From assembly GCA_043798715.1 (NCBI GenBank), contig JAZDOK010000003.1, positions 28,749-92,748 on the forward strand: a stretch of 64,000 nucleotides of DNA. The letters are read 5' to 3'. This document shows positions 52,968-61,800 of the stretch, piece after piece (positions within the stretch are counted from its first letter, which is position 1; each line of letters starts with the position of its first letter). Source of the DNA: JAZDOK01 sp043798715 (GTDB lineage: Bacteria; Vulcanimicrobiota; JAZDOK01). The notes under the pieces were generated by a model. That model made no database searches and was not told where the DNA came from. It worked only from the letters and a program-made list of their open reading frames with translations. The translations under genes and the position numbers were made by a program.

Positions 52968-53787
52968 AAGATTCCACCATCCTTTTCACTCGGTGAATCG
53001 CCTCATCCGGAGTGGAGGCGCCTCCCGTGAGGCCGATTTTCTTTTTCCCCAAGAACCATCCGTGCTCCAGTTCTTCAGCCGATTCCACCAGGTATGTCGT
53101 CGTGCCCGCCTCCTGGCTTATCTCCAGGAGTTTCCTGGTATTGGAGCTGTTTTTACCTCCCACGATTATCATGAGATCAACGATCATGGCCAGTTCCAGG
53201 GCGGCCCGCTGGCGTTCCTGGGTGGCAAAGCAGATTGTGTTGAAAATGCGGCATTCTTCGGCCCGTTCCAGGAGGCGGATGGCTATTTTATGAAAATTTT
53301 CCGTAAGTTCGGTCGTCTGGACCACGATTCCAAGCTTTTTCTGGAAGGGGAGGGCGGCCGCTTCCTCCTCCTTTTCAATCACGATGGAGCCTTCTCCGCT
53401 GTATCCCAGAATTCCCTGTACCTCAGGGTGGTGGCTGTGGCCGATAACGGCCACGCGGTAGCCCTCCTCCCTCAGGTTCCTTACAATGTCGTGAATTTTT
53501 TTGACCAGCGGGCAGGTGGCGTCTATAACCCTTAGACGCTTTTTTTGGGCTTCCTCGATTATGGCGGGGGGTACCCCATGAGTGCGAATCAAAAGAGAGC
53601 CTTCCCTGATCTCTTCCACCGAGGACACGGGGTGGATTCCGCGCTCTTTCAACTGATTGATGACCAGGGGATTGTGCACCAGGGGGCCAAGGGTGTAGAT
53701 GGGAGGTTCCCGGGCGGCCAAAGCCAATTCAAGGGCCCTGGTGACCCCGAAGCAGAATCCGGCCTGTGAGGCAATGAGAACTTCCAA
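52948..53787 (-). CDS. ispH: 4-hydroxy-3-methylbut-2-enyl diphosphate reductase
   Basis: The 279-aa product is IspH (LytB), the last enzyme of the MEP isoprenoid pathway. The iron-sulfur cysteines are C12, C92 and C186, in SQAGFCFGV, DATCPLVKKIH and NTICFATQERQ. GPLVHNP and RTHGVPP carry conserved histidines. The isoprenoids feed undecaprenyl phosphate for the glycan locus, although that link is general. It overlaps hypB by 20 nt, an unusual pairing of isoprenoid and hydrogenase-maturation genes. Confidence 0.97.
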   Translation of the reverse strand: MEVLIASQAGFCFGVTRALELALAAREPPIYTLGPLVHNPLVINQLKERGIHPVSSVEEIREGSLLIRTHGVPPAIIEEAQKKRLRVIDATCPLVKKIHDIVRNLREEGYRVAVIGHSHHPEVQGILGYSGEGSIVIEKEEEAAALPFQKKLGIVVQTTELTENFHKIAIRLLERAEECRIFNTICFATQERQRAALELAMIVDLMIIVGGKNSSNTRKLLEISQEAGTTTYLVESAEELEHGWFLGKKKIGLTGGASTPDEAIHRVKRMVESFGNTGL

Positions 53788-53797
53788 CTTTTCCGCC

Positions 53798-55363
53798 TTA
53801 CTTTTCGATTTCCGGAAATTCCGTGAGCTTTATTATATTGACCGCGCCCAGGTCTTCAAAGGATTTTTCGAAGGATGACGGCTTGCCGACCAGCAGTATA
53901 GCCATGGCCCCTGGATGCAGGTAGGTTTTAGCCACGCGCAGTATGTCGGCCCTGGTGACCTTTCGGATGTTGTCAAGATAATTCTGGTAGTAGTCGGAAG
54001 GCATCCCCTGGTACTCCAGGAGGAGAGTGTTGATAAGCATCCTGCGGGGCGGCGCCAGGGTGAAGACGAAGCTGTTGCTGTAGGAATCCTTGGCCCAGGC
54101 CAGTTCCGAGTCGGTGACCGGCGAGGCCATGATCCTTTCGATTTCCGCCTTTATCAGGGCGGCTGCGCGGTGGGTCGTCGGGCCCTTGGTCTGGCAGGAG
54201 GCCTCGAAGGTTCCCCGCTCCCGGGTGTTAGTGGAAAAACGGCTGGAGCAGGAGTAGGCCAGCCCCTCGTCCGAGCGCACCTTCTGCATGATGCGCGAAT
54301 TGAAGGATCCGCCTCCCAGGATATAGTTCATGAGCGAGATGGCGTACTGGTCGGGATTATTGCGGGCCACTCCCAGGTGGCCCATTCGGATGTAAGTCTG
54401 AGTCAAGTCTTTTTCCACGATAAATACGCCGGAGGGGGAGGCGTCGGGAACATTCGGGACGGCCGGTAAATCCAGGTCCGCTTTCTTCCAATCGCGGAAG
54501 GTGTCGCTTATCCGGGCGATCATTTCGTCTGATTTAAAGTCGCCGCAGAGGGCCAGCATGACGTTGTTCGGGTGAAAATATCGTTCATGCCAGCGGATGA
54601 TGTCGTCGCGGGTGATATTTTTTACAACATCCCAGGTCAGTTCCCACCCGCAGGGATGGTCGCCGTAGATGATCTTGTTGAATTCCCGCTGGGAGACACC
54701 AAAAGGGTCGTCGTTTCTGCGCCGGAGCCCTTCTTTGATCTGGCCTCTGGCCAGTTCCAGCTTCTCCTGGGAAAAAGCCGGCTTCATGAGGATCTCGGCG
54801 AATATGGGGAAAGCCTTCTCAAAGTCTCCGGAGAGGACATCGAGGGAGGCTGTACCGCTTTCCATGCCGATGGAAGTCTCTATTTCCGCCCCCATGTATT
54901 CGAGACGGCGGTTTACTTCCTCCGGCGGGAGGGTCGCCGTCCCGCCGGTGCGAAGAAGGGTGCCGGTAAGCCTGGAGACGCCATGCTCCTCTTTTTTTTC
55001 GTAGAGGGTGCCCGTCCGGATGACGGCATCCGCCGTAATCAGGGGCAGGGTGTGGTCTTCGCGCAGAAAGAGGATCATCCCGTTGGGGAGGACGACCCGC
55101 TCGATGCCGGCTCCCACACGGGGGAGATTGACCTTGATGGGCTGAATGCGCATCTTCCCGATCAGGCGGGACCCCGGCGAGACGGCTTTTAACTCCTGTG
55201 CCTGCGCCAGGCAGGGGAACAGTAGAGACAAGATAAGGAATATCCACAGATTACGCAGATTTCGCAGATGGGAAAAAGGATCCCTTTTTGTTAATCCGTT
55301 CTGCGTAATCTGTGTAATCTGCGGATAACTCCCCGTCTCTTCCGGCTTTATTTGAAGTTTCAT
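53798..55363 (-). CDS. M16 family peptidase subunit, catalytic motif lost
   Basis: A 521-aa exported M16-type protein. Domain 1 begins IERVVLPNGMILFLREDHTLP, but where the zinc motif HxxEH belongs it reads HGVSRLTGTLLRTGG, so it is a non-catalytic partner, as in alpha-MPP-like pairs. The later half has the usual GVARNNPDQYAISLMNYILGGG. ATG 55363 has AAGGAG 8 nt upstream and overlaps the stop of the catalytic gene. The first 45 residues are odd: PQITQITQ and LRNLRNLW are encoded by an inverted 9-bp-period repeat, and the hydrophobic LWIFLILSLLFPCLAQAQ is a likely signal segment. Confidence 0.88.
   Translation of the reverse strand: MKLQIKPEETGSYPQITQITQNGLTKRDPFSHLRNLRNLWIFLILSLLFPCLAQAQELKAVSPGSRLIGKMRIQPIKVNLPRVGAGIERVVLPNGMILFLREDHTLPLITADAVIRTGTLYEKKEEHGVSRLTGTLLRTGGTATLPPEEVNRRLEYMGAEIETSIGMESGTASLDVLSGDFEKAFPIFAEILMKPAFSQEKLELARGQIKEGLRRRNDDPFGVSQREFNKIIYGDHPCGWELTWDVVKNITRDDIIRWHERYFHPNNVMLALCGDFKSDEMIARISDTFRDWKKADLDLPAVPNVPDASPSGVFIVEKDLTQTYIRMGHLGVARNNPDQYAISLMNYILGGGSFNSRIMQKVRSDEGLAYSCSSRFSTNTRERGTFEASCQTKGPTTHRAAALIKAEIERIMASPVTDSELAWAKDSYSNSFVFTLAPPRRMLINTLLLEYQGMPSDYYQNYLDNIRKVTRADILRVAKTYLHPGAMAILLVGKPSSFEKSFEDLGAVNIIKLTEFPEIEK
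55241..55326. repeat. Inverted pair of 9-bp-period repeats inside an M16 peptidase 5' end
   Basis: ATCCACAGATTACGCAGATT (55242 on) and its inverted counterpart (55299-55326, TCTGCGTAATCTGTGTAATC) flank a 28-nt spacer. Both encode residues about 12-40 of the downstream-reading peptidase subunit. The same unit is at 1781 and 27639. Confidence 0.8.
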
Positions 55364-56850
55364 TTCTCTTTCTCCTTGCTTACGAGTTCGGCGACGGTCC
55401 GGTTGGTTTTGGTAAAATAAGTCCCGGCGACGCGCATGATGTCTTCGGGCGTCACTTTGGCGTATTTTTCGCGTTCGTCAAAATTTCGCCAGTCGCCGGT
55501 CCGGATCTTGGCCGATCCCAGCATCCGGGCGAGACCCATATTGTCCTCCAGGCCGCGCACGAAATCGGCGTCCATCTGGTTGCGGACTTTTTCAAGCTCC
55601 CACTGCGAGACGGGCTCGGTTTTCACTTTTTCCAGCTCGGCATAGATTGATTCCTCCAGTTCCCGGGTCGTGTGAGGGGCCTTGGGAAGGGCCTCGATGA
55701 CGAAGAAATTCGCGTAGGGCATGTCCATGTTATAGGCATCGGCCGAGAGGGCCAGGGGCCGCTTGTCAATCAGTTCCTGATAGAAGCGGCTGGTCCTCCC
55801 CAATGATAAAATTCGCCCGAGTATCTCGAGCGCGTACTGATCGGATGAGCCGAAGAGCGGTCCATGAAAGCCTATGGTAAGGGACGGCTTGGCGTCGAAC
55901 TCCACCTCGATGCGCTTTTCCCCGCACTGTTTTTCGTCCCGGGCGAAGACCGGTCTGGGCGGCCTTTGAGCGGGTATCGGCTCGAAGTATTTTTTCATGA
56001 GCGCCATCACCTGGTCTTCCTGCACGTCTCCCACGATAACGGCCACCGCGTTGTTAGGGGCGTAATAGGTCTTAAAGTGCTCCGCGACCTCCTCCCGCTT
56101 CATCGTCTCTATATCGGAGGCATAGCCGAGTACATACCAGTGGTAGGGGGTGGCCTCAAACATGGTACTCATGAATTTCTCCCACAGGAGGCCCTCGGAG
56201 CGGGTCTCAATGCCCAGGCGGCGCTCTTCGCGCACCACGTCCCGCTCGGAGTAAAACTCGCGGAAGACGGCGTTTTTAATCCGATCCGACTCCATCAGCG
56301 CCCAGAGTTCGAGGCGGTTGGCGGGAAGCTCCACGTAGTATTGAGTGGTGTCGTAGCCGGTGGAGGCGTTGAGACTCTCGCAGCCGTTTTTCTGGTAGGT
56401 GGACCAGAGTTCATCTTTTACGATGTATTTTCGCTCCTTCTCGATCAGGGCCATTATTTTCTGCTTGAGCGCCGAAACCTTCCCGGGATCTCCCTTCCCA
56501 TAAGCGGTCAGGAGTTTTGCCTGCTCTTTCTCCATCAGGGCCGCCAGTCGGTCAATTTCCCGAAGCATGGGCGCCTCGGCCTGGTAATCGGTGGTTCCGA
56601 AGATCTTCGTCCCCTTGAACATCATGTGCTCCAGGAGGTGCGAGGCTCCGGTGAGGCCCGGGCGCTCGTTGACGCTCCCGGTTCTGAACTGGATGAAGGC
56701 GGCCACCACCGGCGCATCGCGTTTAGGAAGAATGAGGACGCGCATCCCGTTTCCGAGAGTGTGCTCCCGGACGGCGACCTGGACGGAGCGGGCCTGGGCG
56801 CCTGCGCTTAAAAGCAGAAAGGCCAGGGTGATAAGCAGGATCTTTTTCAT
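55360..56850 (-). CDS. M16 family zinc peptidase, catalytic subunit
   Basis: The 496-aa product has a signal peptide (MKKILLITLAFLLLSAGAQA) and an intact inverzincin motif HLLEH (H71, E74, H75) inside GLTGASHLLEHMMFKGT. A downstream acidic helix (SERDVVREERR) supplies the third ligand. M16 proteins are clam-shell proteases that degrade or process small proteins and peptides. Its stop overlaps the start of the non-catalytic partner, so the pair likely forms a heterodimer in the periplasm. A divergent 257-nt spacer separates it from tpsB. Confidence 0.93.
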   Translation of the reverse strand: MKKILLITLAFLLLSAGAQARSVQVAVREHTLGNGMRVLILPKRDAPVVAAFIQFRTGSVNERPGLTGASHLLEHMMFKGTKIFGTTDYQAEAPMLREIDRLAALMEKEQAKLLTAYGKGDPGKVSALKQKIMALIEKERKYIVKDELWSTYQKNGCESLNASTGYDTTQYYVELPANRLELWALMESDRIKNAVFREFYSERDVVREERRLGIETRSEGLLWEKFMSTMFEATPYHWYVLGYASDIETMKREEVAEHFKTYYAPNNAVAVIVGDVQEDQVMALMKKYFEPIPAQRPPRPVFARDEKQCGEKRIEVEFDAKPSLTIGFHGPLFGSSDQYALEILGRILSLGRTSRFYQELIDKRPLALSADAYNMDMPYANFFVIEALPKAPHTTRELEESIYAELEKVKTEPVSQWELEKVRNQMDADFVRGLEDNMGLARMLGSAKIRTGDWRNFDEREKYAKVTPEDIMRVAGTYFTKTNRTVAELVSKEKEK

Positions 56851-56869
56851 AAGCTACCTCCTTTGGGCG

Positions 56870-56890
56870 GGGCGGGTTTGAAACCCGCCC
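56870..56890. repeat. Short inverted repeat upstream of the M16 operon
   Basis: GGGCGGGTTT and AAACCCGCCC pair around a single central G in the divergent M16/tpsB spacer. It could be a regulatory or dispersed hairpin. The rest of the spacer is A/T- and purine-rich. Confidence 0.6.
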
Positions 56891-57107
56891 TAAATTCCAC
56901 GCTCCCCGCAAAATACCTTTTCTTACTAACTCTCCTTGGGGCAGAAGGCCAAAACTAACCGAAAGTGCTTTTTGGAAGAGGTAAAAGTCGATTTTCCAAA
57001 GGGGAGTCACGGATTCCTGTTTTTTTTTATCTTAAGGAGGAAAAGCAGGAGGGGGTAGCGAAAAAAAAGAGCGGTTTCCTTTATTTCTTTTAAATCGGAG
57101 GAGAGAA

Positions 57108-58859
57108 ATGCGACAGAAGATTGAAAAACTGGGAGAATTGGTTCTGAGAATCCTGGTAGCGGCACTGATGCTGGGCCTGGTTTCGTTTTCCGGAGCCTGG
57201 TCGGTAGACAAGGCCTCATCGCCCACCGCCCCTCAGGTGCAGAGCCCCAAACCGGCACCCGCCAAGGCGGCACCCGCACCGACCGTCAAGCCGGCGCCCG
57301 CCAAGGCGGCGCCCGCACCGACCGCCAAGCCGGTGATTATGTCCTCGGAGGGGGCCCAGCTCGAAGCCGGGAAAACCTTCAGGATCATCAAGATCCAGGT
57401 GGGCGGAAACAACCTCGTGTCCGATAAGGAAATAGGATCCCTGGTGAAAAACTACGAGGGCAAGGATCTTACCCTCGAGGATCTCAAGAAACTTTCTCTG
57501 GAAATCCAGCAGCTCTACAAGAACAAGAGCTACTTCCTGGCCAGGGTCTACGTACCGGCCCAGGAGATCCAGAACGGCATCGCCCGGCTCCAGGTGCTCG
57601 AAGGGAAGCTGGGTGAAGTAAAGGTGGAGGGCAACCGCTATTACTCCACCAAGTTCATCAAGAAGTATTTCGCTCCCGTCGCCAAGGACGGGGCCGTTTC
57701 CTACGAAGAACTCCAGCGCTCGCTTCTTCTCCTTAATGAATTTACGGATCTTTCAGTAAAATCGGTACTCGCGGCCGGATCGGATCCCGGCTCCACGGAC
57801 ATAACCCTCAAGGTGGCAGACAAGAAGCCGTTCCACGTCGGGCTTGATTACAACAACTTCGGAAATCCATATACCGGTGAAAACCGGGCCGGTCTGAACC
57901 TGAACTGGGGCAACCTGTTCGGCCAGGGGGACATGATGGCCGTCAGATCGGTCTTCGCTTTCCCCTCCAAAACACAGACCCCGTTCTACCAGGCGGCCTA
58001 TATCGTGCCTCTTTGCAGCAAGGGGACCAAGCTCACGGTGTCCTACGCCAGCGCCGACATGAAAGTGGGGCAGGAACTTGAGATCCTTGACATCCGGGGC
58101 GAGGCCGCTATCTACGGCCTCGCCGTCGGCATCCCCCTTCAGCGCACCATCGCGGTAAGCTCGGATCTCAACGTGGGCTTTACCAGCAAGAGCAGCAAGA
58201 ATTACATCTTCAGGCAGAACACCAGCGACGACGAAATCCGCCTTCTCAACGTAGGCTACAACCGCAACTGGGTCGGAGGCCGCGGACGCAACATCCTGGC
58301 CTTCAATATTTCGCAGGGCCTGGGCACTCTGTTCGGCGGAATGCAAGACAATGACGTCCGCGCCAGCCGCCGGAATGCCGGCGATTCCTTCACCAAGTTC
58401 GGTCTGGACCTGGCCCGCATCCAGCAGGTCGGGAGCAAAAACTTCCTGATTCTTAGAGGTTCCGCCCAGGTCTGCGGCACGCCGCTGGCCGTGGGAGAAC
58501 TCTTCTCGCTAGGCGGCGTTGACTCGGTCAGGGGCTACGCCCAGTCAGAATTTCTCGGCGACAACGGCTACTTCGTGAGCGCCGAGTTCAGAGTTCCGAT
58601 CACTTCCTTTAGATCAAACCCCCTCCAGGGAGCGCTTTTTGTGGATCAGGGCAGTGTCAGCATCAATAATCCGGGACCGGGAGAAAAAGGCAACCAGTCG
58701 CTCTTCGGCGGCGGCATCGGCCTTCGGTATTCCATCGGAAATGATACCGCCTTCCGGGTGGACTGGGGCTTCCCCTTCTCCCCCCCACCAATATGCTCAG
58801 GCGGAATTCCGTTCTCTACGGTCAGTTCTCGACCCGGATGTAATAAAGAAAATTCATAA
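57108..58859 (+). CDS. Two-partner secretion pore TpsB (ShlB/FhaC/HecB family), frameshifted 3' end
   Basis: The 583-aa product is a TpsB-type outer-membrane translocator. Parts in order: signal peptide (about 1-32), Pro/Ala-rich linker with a duplicated KPAPAKAAPAPT unit (48-75), first POTRA (about 91-166), second POTRA (167-238), and a 16-strand-type barrel from 241 with GLDYNNFGNPYTGENRAGLN and GGVDSVRGYAQSEFLGDNGYF. The last 25 residues (after WGFPFS) do not look like a terminal strand. One extra C in the C7 run at 58780-58786 would give an ending in YGQFSTRM with stop at 58843. Its substrate is the TpsA gene 33 nt downstream. Confidence 0.92.
   Translation: MRQKIEKLGELVLRILVAALMLGLVSFSGAWSVDKASSPTAPQVQSPKPAPAKAAPAPTVKPAPAKAAPAPTAKPVIMSSEGAQLEAGKTFRIIKIQVGGNNLVSDKEIGSLVKNYEGKDLTLEDLKKLSLEIQQLYKNKSYFLARVYVPAQEIQNGIARLQVLEGKLGEVKVEGNRYYSTKFIKKYFAPVAKDGAVSYEELQRSLLLLNEFTDLSVKSVLAAGSDPGSTDITLKVADKKPFHVGLDYNNFGNPYTGENRAGLNLNWGNLFGQGDMMAVRSVFAFPSKTQTPFYQAAYIVPLCSKGTKLTVSYASADMKVGQELEILDIRGEAAIYGLAVGIPLQRTIAVSSDLNVGFTSKSSKNYIFRQNTSDDEIRLLNVGYNRNWVGGRGRNILAFNISQGLGTLFGGMQDNDVRASRRNAGDSFTKFGLDLARIQQVGSKNFLILRGSAQVCGTPLAVGELFSLGGVDSVRGYAQSEFLGDNGYFVSAEFRVPITSFRSNPLQGALFVDQGSVSINNPGPGEKGNQSLFGGGIGLRYSIGNDTAFRVDWGFPFSPPPICSGGIPFSTVSSRPGCNKENS
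57252..57329 (+). repeat. 39-bp tandem duplication in the tpsB linker
   Basis: Units 57252-57290 and 57291-57329 differ at only a few bases and encode the repeated KPAPAKAAPAPT segment between signal peptide and POTRA domains. Confidence 0.85.
58780..58786 (+). other. Homopolymer C7 with probable frameshift in tpsB
   Basis: Seven C residues in the last barrel strand. In the annotated frame the ending is PPPICSGGIPFS and beyond. With eight C the ending becomes PPTNMLRRNSVLYGQFSTRM, which has the amphipathic pattern expected of a final beta-strand. It may be a sequencing or assembly error, a true mutation, or a phase-variable tract. Confidence 0.7.
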
Positions 58860-58892
58860 GCCACTATAAATATCTTAAGGAGGAACACAGCA

Positions 58893-61800
58893 ATGAGTAA
58901 AGGAAACTTCGGAAGGAATCTCCTGGTGCTGGCCCTGGTTCTCGTCTGCCTGTTTGCCGTACCGCAGGCAGTCTTCGCCGCGCCTGAGGGCGGTACGGTG
59001 ACTTCGGGCAATGCCGCTATCGATCAGAGCATGCCGGGCGTCACCAACATTACCCAGTTCACCGATCGGCTGATCTTAAACTGGGAGAAATACGGCATCG
59101 GCCTTCAGGAGCTGGTGCGGTACCTCCAGCCGAACGACCTGGCGGTGGCTTTAAACCGGGTGACCGGAGTTGATCCTTCCATTATACTAGGGTCGCTTCA
59201 GTCCAACGGACGGATTTTCATAATCAACCCGAACGGCATCCTGTTCGGCTCGCAGTCCAGGGTGGACGTGGGCGGCCTCCTGGCCACCACGCTGACCCTG
59301 AGCGACAAGGACTTCTTAAACGGGAACTATGCCTTCGTGCAGGATCCCGCCAAGGGATTGTCCTTCGTGGTCAACAAGGGCCAGATAAAGGCGGCCGACG
59401 GCGGATACGTCGTACTGGTGGCCCCCCTGGTAAATAATGAAGGAACCATCATCGCCAACCTGGGGCACGTGGTGCTCGCCGGCGGCTCAAAGGCCACGGT
59501 AACCTTTGATGCCCAAGGGCTGGTGAATTTCTCCCTGCCGGCCAATGACGGCCCCACCGGCAACGTGGTCATGTCAACCGAGGCCTGCGCCGACGTTCTT
59601 CGGCAGACGGTAAACCAGCAGGGAATCGTCGAGGCCGGAGAAGTGCTGGACCAGGACGGCAAGGTCATCCTGGTGCACGCCGAGGGCCTGGCCGTTAACA
59701 GCGGCACGATTCAGGCGAACGGCGCCGCGGGCAGTGACGCCGGGACCATCCTCCTTCACTCCACCGGGGCCACGATCACGACCGCCGATTCAAAACTTGA
59801 GGCCCGGGGCCTTGGGGAGAATTCAAACGGCGGCTTCATCGAGACCTCTACTCACGGAATGCTCTCAATTAATTCGGCGCCGAACGCCTCAGCCCAGAAC
59901 GGGCACGGCGGCACCTGGCTCATAGACCCCAACAATATCGAGATCGTGGCCGGAGCCAATTCGAATATGGGCGGAGGTCCTCCTCCCGCTGCGTATGTTT
60001 CGACCGGTAACACGGCCCAACTTATCGTTACGGCTATCACCGGCGCCCTGGATGCGGGAACCAGCGTGACCGTGCAGACGATGTCGGCTTTTCCCGACAC
60101 CGAGCTCGGCGATATTACGGTCAGCGTCCCCATCGTCCAGTCAGCGGCCTTGAGCGGCACGACCCTTACGTTAATCGCCCTTCATGATATTATTATCAAT
60201 GCCGGCATTAGCTCCACCTCCGACACTCTCAGCCTGGATCTTCAGGCCACCAACAATGTGACGGTGGGCGGAGTAATAGACTTGAACGGCGGGTCATTCA
60301 CTTCCGCCGGGGTCAACTTCACCAACACGGTCGGCAATACCATCACCACCGGCGGCGGCAGCGTTGATCTTAGCAGCCACAGCGGCGCGGTCGCCATCAA
60401 CGCGGCGATAGATGCGAGCGGCGGCGGCAGCTTCACTTCTGCCGGTACGACCTTTACCAGCGGCGCAGCGGGCACCATCACCGCCGACGGCGGGGTCGAT
60501 CTTACCGGCCACAGCGATGCAGTCCTCATCGGCGCGGCGGTGGATCTCACCGGCGGAGCCGGCGGCGGCTTCTCCTCATCCGGCACGACCTTTACCAGCG
60601 GCGCAGCGGGCACCATCAGCACCGACGGCGGCGGGACTGTTGATCTTTCCGGCCATACCGGCGCGGTCATTATCGGTGGGGCGGTGACTACAAGTGGCGG
60701 CGGCGGCACCTTCTCTTCATCCGGCACGACCTTTGCCTCCACCGACACTATAACCGCCGACGGCGGCGTCGACCTTACCGGTCACTCCGGCACGGTCGCC
60801 ATCGGCGCGGCGGTGGATCTCACCGGCGGAGCCGGCGGCGGCTTCTCCTCATCCGGCACCTCCTTCACCAGCGGGGCGGCGGGCACCATCGGCACCGACG
60901 GCGGCGGCGCGATTACGATCAACCATTCCGGCGCGGTCACCATCGGAGCCAATATAGATTCCGGTGCAGCCGGCTCGGACACCTACATTACCGGGTTAAG
61001 CATCAGTCGGACCGCCGGCGTCATATACGCCGCGGGCCTGAGCCTGGATGCCACCGGCGGCAGTGTCGGCGCCTTGGGCACGCCCATCCGGACCGATGTA
61101 ACCACCATAGCGGCCAGGGCCACCAACAACATATATATTAATGATGATGATACAACAAGCGCTGATAACCTCGACATAAACAGCGTGAACGCTCTTAATG
61201 GTCTTGTCACCAGCGCCAACGATGGAATCATCTCTTTGACGTCCTCGGCGAACATCGCCGTAAACCAGCCGATAGCGGCTGACGGAACCGGGAATGTAAC
61301 TCTGAGAACCACTGGCGGAGCCGGCGACATAACCACCAACGGTACGGTTACTTCCACTTCGGGCGCTATAACCTTTGAGAGCAACACTATTGTCCTGGGG
61401 GCCAATGTGCAGTCCACCGGCGCACTTATCCTTCAGCCCAACGCGGACGGTACGAACATCGGTATCGGAGATGCGGCGGCCGGCACCTTCAGCCTCGATG
61501 GTTCCACAGAGATACCTTTTCTTCAGCCCGGTTTCTCCTCAATCACCATAGGCCGCTCCACCGGAACCGGCATACTTGAAGTCAACAACACTCCCCCCGG
61601 GCCGAGCCTCACGTTCAGCGATCCCCTGGTCCTCAGGGCCCCCGGCGTGGGCGGATCGATAAATGTGATTGATGGAATCACCGATGCGGCCGGGATCACC
61701 TTTATGTCCGATACCATTACTATCGGTGCCGCCATCTTGGGGCCATCTACTCTTGAGGTATCGACTGGCAATACAATAGGTATTGTGGGGGGCGCCGGCA

